A DNA stretch of 64,000 bases from DMER64 sp964542305 (GTDB taxonomy: Bacteria; Bacteroidota; Bacteroidia; Bacteroidales; UBA932), in NCBI GenBank assembly GCA_964542305.1, contig CAZITX010000013.1, forward strand, positions 9,786 to 73,785, given 5' to 3'. Both the position numbers and the translations under genes were made by a program. The notes below the pieces were generated by a model, which did not search any database, was not told the DNA's origin, and saw nothing but the letters and a program-made list of their open reading frames with translations. This document shows, piece by piece, positions 17,977 to 26,083 of the stretch. The number at the start of each line of letters is the position of its first letter. The stretch's first letter is position 1.

Positions 17977-17978
17977 AA

Positions 17979-18860
17979 TCAGGCCCTGCTTTTAAATAAA
18001 CGGATCAACGGTTGTACATAATCCTGATCCGTTGCAATTTTTACGTGATCTACATGATACTTATTCAGGACGGACTTAAGGTTGTCCTGGCTGTTATTGT
18101 ACCATTGGGCATAATTTTCCCTTACCTTTTTTCCGGATGTGTCTATCCATTGTTCACGCCCTGTCTCGGCATCGGCCATTCTTACAAGACCCACATCGGG
18201 CAATGATGTTTCCCGGGGGTCGTAAATCTGTATAGCTGCCAGATCGTGTTTATTGACAGCAATCTTCAAGGCCTCCTCAAAACGCGGTTTTTGCATACTG
18301 TCCAGATCCATCATGTCCGAAAGAAGAAATGCCGTACATCGTTTCTTTATGGCATTGGTCAAAAAACGGAGGGCTTCCGAAATGTTTGTTTGCCTGCTGA
18401 GCGGTTCGTATTCCAGCATTTCACGAATAATATGCAATAAATGGGAGCGGCCTTTTTTGGGAGGAATGAATTTTTCGACCTTGTCACTGAAGAACAAGGC
18501 CCCTACTTTGTCATTATTTATGGATGCCGAGAAACTCAGTACCGCCGCCACCTCGGCCAAAAGATCTTTTTTGAGTTTCTTCCGGGTACCGAAACAGCGC
18601 GATCCGCTCACATCCACCAGCAGCACAACGGTCAACTCGCGTTCTTCTTCAAAAACTTTGATATACGGGGCATTCATGCGGGCAGTGACATTCCAGTCCA
18701 TATTCCTGACATCGTCCCCGTACCCGTATTCACGCACTTCGCTGAAAGCCATTCCCCGACCTTTGAATGCCGAGTGGTACTCTCCTGCAAAGATCTGTCG
18801 GGAAAGACCCCTTGTTTTGATCTCGATCTTCCTTACATTTTTTAGCAAATCGTTTGACAT
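17979..18860 (-). CDS. DUF58 protein of the Bat/MoxR operon
   Basis: The 293-residue soluble protein carries the DUF58 hallmark (GRGMAFSEVREYGYGDDVRNMDWNVTAR at about 36-63), followed by a VWA-like half with LLVDVSGSRCFGT. DUF58 proteins are encoded beside MoxR AAA+ ATPases and are thought to be their VWA-type partners or substrates, although the biochemical role is unknown. It is 9 bases downstream of moxR, which supports functional coupling of the two proteins. Confidence 0.88.
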   Translation of the reverse strand: MSNDLLKNVRKIEIKTRGLSRQIFAGEYHSAFKGRGMAFSEVREYGYGDDVRNMDWNVTARMNAPYIKVFEEERELTVVLLVDVSGSRCFGTRKKLKKDLLAEVAAVLSFSASINNDKVGALFFSDKVEKFIPPKKGRSHLLHIIREMLEYEPLSRQTNISEALRFLTNAIKKRCTAFLLSDMMDLDSMQKPRFEEALKIAVNKHDLAAIQIYDPRETSLPDVGLVRMADAETGREQWIDTSGKKVRENYAQWYNNSQDNLKSVLNKYHVDHVKIATDQDYVQPLIRLFKSRA

Positions 18861-18869
18861 GGCCAGCTA

Positions 18870-19862
18870 TTAAGGAACTTCAACGGCATTGATTATGGAT
18901 GTGATTATATTTTCAGAGACAATGTTCTCGGCTTCAGCTTCGTAAGTGAGTCCGATCCTGTGGCGTAATACCTCATAGGCTACGGCCCGTATGTCTTCAG
19001 GTATTACATAACCCCTTCTGCGGATAAAAGCATAGGCTTTTGCAGCTATTGCCAGGGAAATACTGGCACGGGGAGATGCCCCGTATGAGATCAGCGGGGA
19101 GAGTTCTTTCAGGTTGTATTGATCGGGTTTTCTTGTTGCAAAGACCAGGTCAACCACATAACGTTCAATTTTCTCATCCATATAAACCTCCCGCACAACA
19201 TCCCGGGCTTTCCGGATATCTGCAGGTTTAATGACTTGGGAAGCCGTGGGAAACTCTCCCGTATTGTTCATGCGAATTATGAGTTTTTCTTCTTCTTTGG
19301 CGGGATAATCCACCAGGACTTTCAACATAAAACGGTCTACCTGAGCTTCAGGCAAGGGGTAGGTTCCTTCCTGTTCTATTGGATTCTGAGTGGCCAGAAC
19401 CAAAAAAGGTTCCGGTAATGGAAATGTGTGTTCTCCAATGGTAACCTGTCTTTCCTGCATAGCTTCCAGAAGGGCGGATTGTACTTTGGCCGGGGACCGG
19501 TTGATCTCGTCCGCTAAAATGAAATTTGCGAAAACGGGGCCTTTTTTAACCTGGAATTCTTCTGTGCGCTGACTATAGATCAACGTACCTATCAAATCGG
19601 CAGGCAATAAGTCCGGAGTGAATTGAATACGGCTGAATTTGGCGTCAACTACACTTGCCAGTGTTCTTATAGCCAGTGTTTTTGCCAAACCCGGAACACC
19701 TTCCAACAATATGTGCCCGTTAGCCAAAAGTCCTATCAGAAGGTTCTCTACAAGTTGTTTTTGTCCCACGATCACTTTTCCCATCTCAAGGGTAAGTATA
19801 TCCACAAAAGCACTTTCCCTCTGGATTCGCTCGTTCAACTCTTTAATGTTTACGGTTTCCAT
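18870..19862 (-). CDS. moxR: MoxR-family AAA+ ATPase
   Basis: The 330-residue protein is a MoxR AAA+ ATPase: Walker A GVPGLAKT at 55-62, Walker B ILADEINRSPAKVQSALLEAMQE and sensor region ATQNPIEQEGTYPLPEAQVDRF. MoxR ATPases act as chaperones that mature or remodel partner proteins, here presumably DUF58 and BatA/B. It is the first gene of the minus-strand run that ends with the LolA-like gene. A TATCTTTG promoter box ends only 1 base before its start codon, so the transcript may be leaderless. Confidence 0.93.
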   Translation of the reverse strand: METVNIKELNERIQRESAFVDILTLEMGKVIVGQKQLVENLLIGLLANGHILLEGVPGLAKTLAIRTLASVVDAKFSRIQFTPDLLPADLIGTLIYSQRTEEFQVKKGPVFANFILADEINRSPAKVQSALLEAMQERQVTIGEHTFPLPEPFLVLATQNPIEQEGTYPLPEAQVDRFMLKVLVDYPAKEEEKLIIRMNNTGEFPTASQVIKPADIRKARDVVREVYMDEKIERYVVDLVFATRKPDQYNLKELSPLISYGASPRASISLAIAAKAYAFIRRRGYVIPEDIRAVAYEVLRHRIGLTYEAEAENIVSENIITSIINAVEVP

Positions 19863-19863
19863 A

Positions 19864-19871
19864 CAAAGATA
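19864..19871 (-). promoter_or_regulatory. -7 box for the moxR/bat operon
   Basis: On the minus strand this reads TATCTTTG (consensus TAnnTTTG) and ends next to the moxR ATG (19860-19862). Transcription would start at or just inside the start codon. No TTTG is found at the usual -33 spacing, so activity may need an activator or an extended element. Confidence 0.45.
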
Positions 19872-19899
19872 TTTTCAATACGGTTATGGTTTTTTCATT

Positions 19900-19907
19900 T
19901 ATATTTG
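19900..19907 (+). promoter_or_regulatory. -7 box that fixes the truA start
   Basis: TATATTTG matches the Bacteroidota -7 consensus and lies 17 bases before the ATG at 19925. It is downstream of the in-frame ATG at 19886, so that upstream start would not be transcribed from this promoter. Confidence 0.5.
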
Positions 19908-19924
19908 TCAAAGATACATCCTTT

Positions 19925-20704
19925 ATGCGGTATTTTGTCCATTTATCTTTTAACGGTACGCATTACCACGGCTGGCAAATTCAAAAAAACGCACCTTCAG
20001 TGCAAGCCTCTCTGGAAGATGCTTTGAGCCGTCTTTTAAGAGAATCCGTTACGGTAACCGGATGCGGCCGCACCGACACCGGCGTTCACGCAAGGGATTT
20101 CTGGGCTCATTTTAATTACACCGGGAATCCAATCCGGTGTGAAGGTTTAGCCTACAAAGTTAATGCCATATTGCCCGGTGATATTTATGTGTATGACATT
20201 TTACCCGTTCCGGAGAACCTTCACGCACGCTTTCATGCCATAAGCAGGACTTACCGTTATTTTATCCGCAGGAACAAAGATCCGTTCATAGAATCCCTGA
20301 CTGCGGCGCCGGGAACCTATTCACCCCTCCTGCCGGATATTGATCTGATGAACAAAGCCGCAGAATTGTTGCTGGGAACCCATGATTTTACAAGTTTTTC
20401 CAAATTACACTCCCAGACACGTACCAACATATGCACAGTTACCGAAGCATACTGGTTCAGCATGGATTTGGAAATGGGGACTTCTCCCGTTTGGGTATTT
20501 CAGATTACGGCAGACCGTTTTCTCAGGAATATGGTTCGATGTATCGTAGGGTCATTATTAGAAGTAGGTAAAGGTAAAAAACCCGTGGAATGGATTTTGC
20601 AATTGTTGGAAGAAAAAAACCGTTCTCTTGCAGGCCATTCCGTTCCGCCTGAAGGATTGTTCCTTTGGAAAGTAAATTATGACAAACTTAAAACTGTAAA
20701 TTAA
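19925..20704 (+). CDS. truA: tRNA pseudouridine(38-40) synthase
   Basis: TruA converts uridines 38-40 of tRNA anticodon arms to pseudouridine. The 259-residue protein from the ATG at 19925 starts MRYFVHLSFNGTHYHGWQ, the family's usual N-terminus. It has the catalytic Asp51 in GCGRTDTGVHA and the C-terminal FLRNMVRCIVGSLLEVGKGK. An ATG at 19886 would add 13 residues unlike the family and lies before the probable promoter box. The gene is divergent from moxR and 1 base from the ExbB-like gene. Confidence 0.93.
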   Translation: MRYFVHLSFNGTHYHGWQIQKNAPSVQASLEDALSRLLRESVTVTGCGRTDTGVHARDFWAHFNYTGNPIRCEGLAYKVNAILPGDIYVYDILPVPENLHARFHAISRTYRYFIRRNKDPFIESLTAAPGTYSPLLPDIDLMNKAAELLLGTHDFTSFSKLHSQTRTNICTVTEAYWFSMDLEMGTSPVWVFQITADRFLRNMVRCIVGSLLEVGKGKKPVEWILQLLEEKNRSLAGHSVPPEGLFLWKVNYDKLKTVN

Positions 20705-20705
20705 T

Positions 20706-21374
20706 ATGTTGCAAATCGTACTTCAAACAGAGGCCGTTGCTGAAGCCTCGTCCTCAATTTCCTTATTGTCCATGGCCGCCAAAGGCGGGTGGCTTATGAT
20801 CGTTCTTTTGGCTTTGTCGGTAGTAGCTGTTTACATTTTCGGAGAACGTCTTGTGGTCTTGCGCAAAGCCGCAAAGGTTGATCAGAACTTCATGAACAAC
20901 ATCAAGGAATACATATACGACGGAAAGGTTCAGTCCGCCATACATTTATGTGAAAGTCAGAATACCATTACAGCCCGTCTTATTGCCAAAGGGCTGCATA
21001 ATATCGGACGTCCTCTGACAGATATAAAATCAGCGATTGAAAACGTGGGAAGCATTGAAGTGGCCAGGCTGGAAAAGGGATTGCCCGTTTTGGCGTCTGT
21101 CGCCGGCGGAGCACCTATGGTCGGATTTCTGGGAACCGTAATAGGGATGATCAAGGCTTTCTATAATATGTCCATGGCCGGCAACAATATTGATATTACG
21201 TTGCTTTCAGAAGGGATATATATTGCCATGGTTACAACCGTTGCCGGACTTATAATAGGGATCCCCGCCTATTTTGCTTACAATTACCTGTCTTCACGCA
21301 TAGGGTCCATTGTTAACAATATGGAAAAACACACCCTTGACTTTCTGGACCTGCTGCAGGAACCGCTTAAATAA
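20706..21374 (+). CDS. exbB: MotA/TolQ/ExbB proton-channel family protein
   Basis: The 222-residue protein has three membrane helices (about 30-48, 128-150 and 172-195) and the conserved cores VASVAGGAPMVGFLGTVIGMIKAF and ITLLSEGIYIAMVTTVAGLIIGIPAYF of the ExbB/TolQ family. Such proteins form a pentameric proton channel that, with ExbD, energises TonB (or Tol) for outer-membrane transport. The order ExbB-ExbD-TonB with gaps of 9 and 18 bases defines one energy-transducing complex. TolQ versus ExbB cannot be separated by sequence alone; the TonB-type third gene favours ExbB. Confidence 0.88.
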   Translation: MLQIVLQTEAVAEASSSISLLSMAAKGGWLMIVLLALSVVAVYIFGERLVVLRKAAKVDQNFMNNIKEYIYDGKVQSAIHLCESQNTITARLIAKGLHNIGRPLTDIKSAIENVGSIEVARLEKGLPVLASVAGGAPMVGFLGTVIGMIKAFYNMSMAGNNIDITLLSEGIYIAMVTTVAGLIIGIPAYFAYNYLSSRIGSIVNNMEKHTLDFLDLLQEPLK

Positions 21375-21383
21375 GATCAATAT

Positions 21384-21797
21384 ATGGCTATTAGAAGAAA
21401 TACCAAAGTTGAACCGTCTTTTACAATGTCCTCCATGACTGACATTGTATTCCTGTTATTGATCTTTTTCCTTGTAACTTCAACCCTGATCAATCCTAAT
21501 GCACTGAAACTGTTGCTCCCTAAAAGTACCAACCAGATTTCGGCAAAAGCCCAGGTGAGTGTTTCTATTAAACATTATCCCCAGGCAGGTACTTATTCAT
21601 ACCATATCAACGGCAACAACCAGGCAGTTTCTTTCAGCGAGATCGAACCGCAATTACAGGAATTTCTTCAGAACAGTGATGACCCCACTGTTTCTCTGTA
21701 CGTAGACAAATCCGTACCCATGGAACAGGTAGTACAAGTGATGAATATTGCCAAACGAAATCAGTATAAGGTAATTCTGGCCACTTCACCTGAATAG
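21384..21797 (+). CDS. exbD: ExbD/TolR biopolymer transport protein
   Basis: The 137-residue protein has one N-terminal membrane helix (about 17-38) containing the essential Asp in SSMTDIVFLLLIFFLVTS, the proton-carrying residue of ExbD/TolR. A small periplasmic domain follows, with the family pattern VSLYVDKSVPMEQVVQVMNIAKRNQYKVILAT. It forms the ion-conducting dimer inside the ExbB pentamer. It sits between exbB and tonB. Confidence 0.9.
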   Translation: MAIRRNTKVEPSFTMSSMTDIVFLLLIFFLVTSTLINPNALKLLLPKSTNQISAKAQVSVSIKHYPQAGTYSYHINGNNQAVSFSEIEPQLQEFLQNSDDPTVSLYVDKSVPMEQVVQVMNIAKRNQYKVILATSPE

Positions 21798-21815
21798 AAC
21801 CAACTCATCCAGTTT

Positions 21816-22568
21816 ATGAAAGAATACCGGGGAAATAAAACAGGATTTCTACTGACAGCAGGTTTCCATCTGTTGTTGGGAGTTGTGCTGTTGGTCGCCG
21901 GACTAAGGTATGCTCCTCCGGAAAAGGACAATCAGCTGAGCATAGAAATTGAACTGGAAGATGAGCGTCCCCCGGAACCTTTACGGATCATAGCCGAACA
22001 GGGATCACAACCGCGTTCTCCCGAACCCGTCCCTGAAAAAGAACCCGAATTGGTACAACAGGCTGTCGTACCTGAAGAAATTGATGGAGAGCAACGAACA
22101 CAGGAAAGTACCGTGGGAGAAACAGGTGATGTAGAAATACAGGAACCCGAGCCTCCCGTTATCAACGAAAGAGCCCTTTACAGAAGCCGGGACATTGACA
22201 CCCTTGCCGGTGAACAAACCGGGATGCGTACAGATTCTGAACGCCAGGCTGGACACTCGGCAGGGAATACACAAACCGGAAATCCGGCCGGTCAACCTAC
22301 GGCCCAACTTGCCGGAAGGACGGTTATTGGGAAACTGCCGTTACCGGAATATGCCGAAAATCTGTCCGGTAAAGTTATCGTGAAAATTCGTGTGGATACT
22401 TACGGAAAAGTTACTTCAGCAATCCCCGGAATTGAAGGCACTACCGTTCAGAACAAAATTCTTTGGGAAGCGGCCCGAAAGGCCGCGATGGAAGCACGTT
22501 TCAATGTAAGCGGCACAGCTCCTGCAATCCAGGAAGGAAAGATTACGTATATCTTCACTTTGAAATAA
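21816..22568 (+). CDS. tonB: TonB-like energy transducer
   Basis: The 250-residue protein has one N-terminal membrane helix (about 10-30), then a Pro/Glu-rich periplasm-spanning region (PRSPEPVPEKEPELVQQ and similar, about 45-115). A C-terminal TonB-type domain (about 175-250) follows, with GKVIVKIRVDTYGKVTSAIPGIEGTTV and a final KITYIFTLK strand. It should transmit ExbB/ExbD proton-motive energy to outer-membrane receptors. The genes of any partner receptor are not in this window. The gene ends 3 bases before the convergent ABC permease gene. Confidence 0.85.
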   Translation: MKEYRGNKTGFLLTAGFHLLLGVVLLVAGLRYAPPEKDNQLSIEIELEDERPPEPLRIIAEQGSQPRSPEPVPEKEPELVQQAVVPEEIDGEQRTQESTVGETGDVEIQEPEPPVINERALYRSRDIDTLAGEQTGMRTDSERQAGHSAGNTQTGNPAGQPTAQLAGRTVIGKLPLPEYAENLSGKVIVKIRVDTYGKVTSAIPGIEGTTVQNKILWEAARKAAMEARFNVSGTAPAIQEGKITYIFTLK

Positions 22569-22571
22569 AAC

Positions 22572-23831
22572 CTATTCGTAGCGAAGTGCTTCAATAGGAT
22601 CCAGTTTGCTGGCACGAACGGCAGGTATATATCCGGATAATATACTGACAACCAAACAGACACCCACTCCAAGCAGCATCCATAACCAGGGAATGACAAA
22701 AGGCATTTTCATTCCCAGTGAAGTCAGATTTCCGGCCAGGATCCCCAGAACAATACCGCCGGCTCCTCCCAGCTGCCCTATTACGATGGCTTCAAACAGG
22801 AATTGTTGTTTTATTATCCTGGAAGTAGCACCCATGGCTTTTCGCGTCCCGATCTCCCGGGTACGTTCATTGACTGAAACCAACATGATATTCATCAGGC
22901 CCACGGCTGCTCCCAATAATGTGATCAGACCTATGATAACAGCTACGATGGTTACGATCCGCATGGTTTCCATTGACCGTTCCAGCATATCTTCACTTCT
23001 GTCTACGCGGAAATCGGTTTCATCGGTAGGAGAAAGCCGTCTTACGGTACGGAATAGGATCTCTGCTTCTTCATAAGCATCTTGACTATTCTGACCTTCC
23101 AGGGGCTGGATCTTTATCTGGAAGTTCATATCGTCACCTCCGTATACGCTTCTGGCATTGCCTAAAGGAATGAATATCTGTTTGTCTGCGCCTCCTCCAA
23201 ATGCCGCACCCTTTGATCTCAAGACACCTATAACCTGGTAACGCCTTCCGTCCACGTTCAAAAATTCTCCTATGGGATCCTGTTCCCCGAACAGGGACAT
23301 CAGACCGTAACCTATTACTGTTACAAAACCGGAAGAACTCATTTCAAATGTTGAGAAAAGCCTTCCTTCGGACAACTCCAGGGCATTTACAGGAAAATAG
23401 TCGGGATTGGCTCCAATTATGGTGATGTCCGGATTTGTTTTTTCCGATCCGTAACTAACTTCCATCATGCCCGCTGCTGTAGCGTATACCGCAATGCGCG
23501 AAGGGACCCTGTAGGACTCGGCAAAAGCCATCGCCTGCTGATAAGTTATAGCAGGTTTGTTTCTGATACGGCGCCGCACTTCGGAAGACTGACCTACCAA
23601 AGATTGTGAGCGAATAGTAATGGTACTGGCTCCCATCCGGTTGAAACTATCCGTTACCGATCCTTTGATGGCATCTATGGCCGTAAGAATACCAACCAGG
23701 GCCATAATTCCCACAGCTATCATCATAATGGTCAGTATGGAGCGGAGCTTATTTGTCTTAACCGCTGTCAGAGAAACACTTAAATTTTCCCGGAGTAATG
23801 GGGAGAAACGCAGAAAGGCCGGATACTTCAT
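22572..23831 (-). CDS. ABC transporter permease of the MacB/FtsX family
   Basis: The 419-residue protein has an N-terminal membrane helix (about 32-52), a MacB-type periplasmic core domain (about 60-270) and three C-terminal helices of the FtsX domain. The segment NERTREIGTRKAMGA is the typical cytoplasmic coupling motif, and the end ASKLDPIEALRYE is diagnostic. Relatives export macrolides, peptides or lipoproteins as mechanotransmission machines. The cognate ATPase and membrane-fusion protein are not adjacent, so the substrate is unknown. Confidence 0.9.
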   Translation of the reverse strand: MKYPAFLRFSPLLRENLSVSLTAVKTNKLRSILTIMMIAVGIMALVGILTAIDAIKGSVTDSFNRMGASTITIRSQSLVGQSSEVRRRIRNKPAITYQQAMAFAESYRVPSRIAVYATAAGMMEVSYGSEKTNPDITIIGANPDYFPVNALELSEGRLFSTFEMSSSGFVTVIGYGLMSLFGEQDPIGEFLNVDGRRYQVIGVLRSKGAAFGGGADKQIFIPLGNARSVYGGDDMNFQIKIQPLEGQNSQDAYEEAEILFRTVRRLSPTDETDFRVDRSEDMLERSMETMRIVTIVAVIIGLITLLGAAVGLMNIMLVSVNERTREIGTRKAMGATSRIIKQQFLFEAIVIGQLGGAGGIVLGILAGNLTSLGMKMPFVIPWLWMLLGVGVCLVVSILSGYIPAVRASKLDPIEALRYE

Positions 23832-23855
23832 AATGCAATATTAAGAATTTTCACG

Positions 23856-23863
23856 TACATTTG
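23856..23863 (+). promoter_or_regulatory. -7 box for the rluB-like gene
   Basis: TACATTTG fits TAnnTTTG and precedes the ATG at 23884 by 20 bases. No clear -33 TTTG is visible at the standard spacing. Confidence 0.45.
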
Positions 23864-23883
23864 CGGCTCAAATCATAAAAATA

Positions 23884-25200
23884 ATGCAAACTAAAGACAG
23901 TTCTCCCGAGAGGGGAGAGAATCAACGTTCCAAAAGAGAACGTATCAGCAGCCGTACTGAAGGGGAAAGATCCCCTGAAAGGCCCCGCCGTGAGGGCGGT
24001 TACGGCAATGACAGACCGCGCCGTGAAGGCGGATACCGGTCTGACAGACCACGCCGTGAAGGCGGGTACCAATCCGACAGACCACGCCGTGAAGGCGGGT
24101 ACCAATCCGACAGACCACGTCGTGAAGGCGGGTACCGGTCTGACAGACCGCGCCGTGAAGGCGGGTACCAATCCGACAGACCACGCCGTGAAGGCGGGTA
24201 CCAATCCGACAGACCACGTCGTGAAGGCGGGTACTCATCCGACAGACCACGCCGTGAAGGCGGGTACTCATCCGACAGACCGCGTCGTGAAGGCGGATAC
24301 CGGTCTGACAAACCACGCCGTGAAGGCGGGTACTCATCCGACAGACCGCGCCGCGAAGGCGGGTATCAATCTGACAGACCGCGCCGCGAAGGCGGGTATC
24401 AATCCGACAGACCGCGCAAACAGAATTTTAGAAAACCTTTTAAAAAAGAGCCGTCAGCTCCGCAGGCTAAGCAACCGAAAGTCCCCGGAGAAGTCAGACT
24501 CAACAAATTTATTGCCAACTCGGGTCTTTGTTCACGCCGGGAAGCCGATACGTTTATCACTACAGGGCTGGTGACTGTCAATGGAGAAGTGGCAAATCAA
24601 CTCGGCATGAAGATTAAACCCGAAGATGATGTAAGGGTAAACGGAGAACGCATCAAAGGCGAACCCAAAACATACATTATAATGAACAAGCCCAGGGGAT
24701 TTGTGACCACCATGCATGATGACCATGCTGAAAAATCGGTCATGGACCTGATCGCAGGGCAATGTGAACAACGCGTGTACCCTGTGGGAAGACTGGATAA
24801 ATCCACCATGGGTGTTCTTCTGTTCACCAACGACGGGGAGCTTACAGAAAAACTGACACATCCGTCATACAACCGTAAGAAAATATACCAGGCCCGGCTG
24901 GATAAAAATCTGAAAAAATCAGATATGGATCAGCTGGTACAGGGAGTTGAACTGGAAGACGGACCTATGAACGTAGATATGATCTCATACATAGATAATG
25001 ACGAAAAAGAAATAGGGCTTGAGATCCATTCCGGTAAAAACCGGGTAGTACGTCGTTTGTTTGAAGCGCTGGGTTACAAGGTAAAAAAACTGGACCGAGT
25101 GTATTTTGCCGGCCTGACCAAAAAGAATCTCAAGCGGGGGCAATGGCGTTTTCTTTCCCAGGAAGAGATCAATATGCTGAAAACGGGGTTCTACGAATAA
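23884..25200 (+). CDS. rluB: rRNA pseudouridine synthase (RluB/RsuA type) with repetitive basic N-terminal tail
   Basis: The enzyme should isomerise a uridine in rRNA. The 438-residue protein starts with a charged tail (about 1-175) that holds 13 copies of an 11-residue unit of the form DRPRREGGYxS, followed by a Lys-rich link. An S4 RNA-binding domain comes next (VRLNKFIANSGLCSRREADTFI), then the catalytic domain with GRLDKSTMGVLLFTNDGEL, whose Asp is the catalytic residue, and KNRVVRRLFEALGYKV. The Arg/Gly/Tyr-rich tail resembles RGG-type RNA-binding regions. RluB, RluE, RluF and RsuA share this core, so the exact rRNA site is uncertain. Era follows 7 bases later. Confidence 0.9.
   Translation: MQTKDSSPERGENQRSKRERISSRTEGERSPERPRREGGYGNDRPRREGGYRSDRPRREGGYQSDRPRREGGYQSDRPRREGGYRSDRPRREGGYQSDRPRREGGYQSDRPRREGGYSSDRPRREGGYSSDRPRREGGYRSDKPRREGGYSSDRPRREGGYQSDRPRREGGYQSDRPRKQNFRKPFKKEPSAPQAKQPKVPGEVRLNKFIANSGLCSRREADTFITTGLVTVNGEVANQLGMKIKPEDDVRVNGERIKGEPKTYIIMNKPRGFVTTMHDDHAEKSVMDLIAGQCEQRVYPVGRLDKSTMGVLLFTNDGELTEKLTHPSYNRKKIYQARLDKNLKKSDMDQLVQGVELEDGPMNVDMISYIDNDEKEIGLEIHSGKNRVVRRLFEALGYKVKKLDRVYFAGLTKKNLKRGQWRFLSQEEINMLKTGFYE
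23981..24420. repeat. 33-bp tandem repeat (13 copies) inside the rluB-like gene
   Basis: Units of exactly 33 bases, each beginning like gacagaccacgccgtgaagg, repeat about 13 times with few changes. Most variation falls on one codon (Arg, Gln or Ser after Gly-Tyr). The period is divisible by three, so copy number can change without breaking the frame. All six frames stay largely open here, which generates spurious protein calls on both strands. Confidence 0.95.
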
Positions 25201-25207
25201 CGTATTC

Positions 25208-26083
25208 ATGACACACAAAGCAGGTTTTGTAAATATAATCGGCAATCCCAATGTCGGGAAGTCAACCCTGATGAATGCCCTGGTTGGTGAAAAATTATCC
25301 ATTATCACTTCCAAGGCACAAACGACACGTCATCGTATTATGGGGATCGTGAACGAACCGGATTACCAGATCATTTATTCGGACACTCCCGGCATTCTCA
25401 AGCCCAATTACAGGCTGCAGGAAAATATGATGCAATTTGTAGATACCGCCCTGGGAGATGCCGATATTATTCTTTACGTAACAGATGTAGTGGAAACGGT
25501 TACCAAGAATCCCGAATACATCCAAAAGCTCAGTCGTATTGCCATCCCTGTATTAATAGTCCTGAATAAAATAGATAAAAGCTCCCAGGAAGAAGTAAAG
25601 GCATTAATGGAACAATGGCATTCTTTGGTACCCAAAGCCGAGTTGTTTCCCGTTAGTGCGCTGGAACGCTTTAACCTGGAAGCTCTCTTTACCCGCATCC
25701 TGGAATTGTTGCCCGAGTCTCCCCCCTGGTTTGAAAAAGACCGGTTTACAGATAAGAGTCTGCGTTTTTTTGCTTCCGAGATCATCCGGGAAAAGATCTT
25801 TCTAAACTACTCACAGGAAATTCCCTATAGTGTAGAAGTAACAATAGAGGAATTTATTGAAAACGACCAACGGTATAGCATCCGTGCCGTTATCAATGTA
25901 ATGCGTGATTCACAGAAAGGGATATTAATTGGAAAACAAGGCAGTGCCCTTAAGCGCGTTGGTACGCAGGCACGCCTTGATATGGAAGATTTTTTTGAGA
26001 AAAAAGTATTCCTGGAATTATTCGTCAAAGTCGTTCCCGATTGGCGCGAGAACAAGACCAGACTCAGGCAGTTCGGTTACTAA
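25208..26083 (+). CDS. era: GTPase Era
   Basis: Era is an essential GTPase that assists 16S rRNA maturation and 30S assembly. The 291-residue protein has G1 GNPNVGKST at 12-20, G3 DTPG, G4 NKID and the C-terminal KH domain (GILIGKQGSALKRVGTQARLDMEDFF). It ends with the family's typical VVPDWRENKTRLRQFGY, so its 3' end is real. Its last 66 bases are also the 3' end of the S41 protease gene on the other strand. Confidence 0.96.
   Translation: MTHKAGFVNIIGNPNVGKSTLMNALVGEKLSIITSKAQTTRHRIMGIVNEPDYQIIYSDTPGILKPNYRLQENMMQFVDTALGDADIILYVTDVVETVTKNPEYIQKLSRIAIPVLIVLNKIDKSSQEEVKALMEQWHSLVPKAELFPVSALERFNLEALFTRILELLPESPPWFEKDRFTDKSLRFFASEIIREKIFLNYSQEIPYSVEVTIEEFIENDQRYSIRAVINVMRDSQKGILIGKQGSALKRVGTQARLDMEDFFEKKVFLELFVKVVPDWRENKTRLRQFGY

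Noticed and set aside
19886..19924. Upstream ATG for truA
   Set aside because: The extra 13 residues are unlike TruA N-termini and lie upstream of the likely -7 box.
23981..24420. CRISPR-like array
   Set aside because: There are no variable spacers; units are contiguous, in frame and encode a protein tail.
23990..24574. Long open frames on both strands across the 33-bp repeat
   Set aside because: They exist only because a 33-base repeat has no stops in any frame. The frame of the pseudouridine synthase alone connects to conserved domains.
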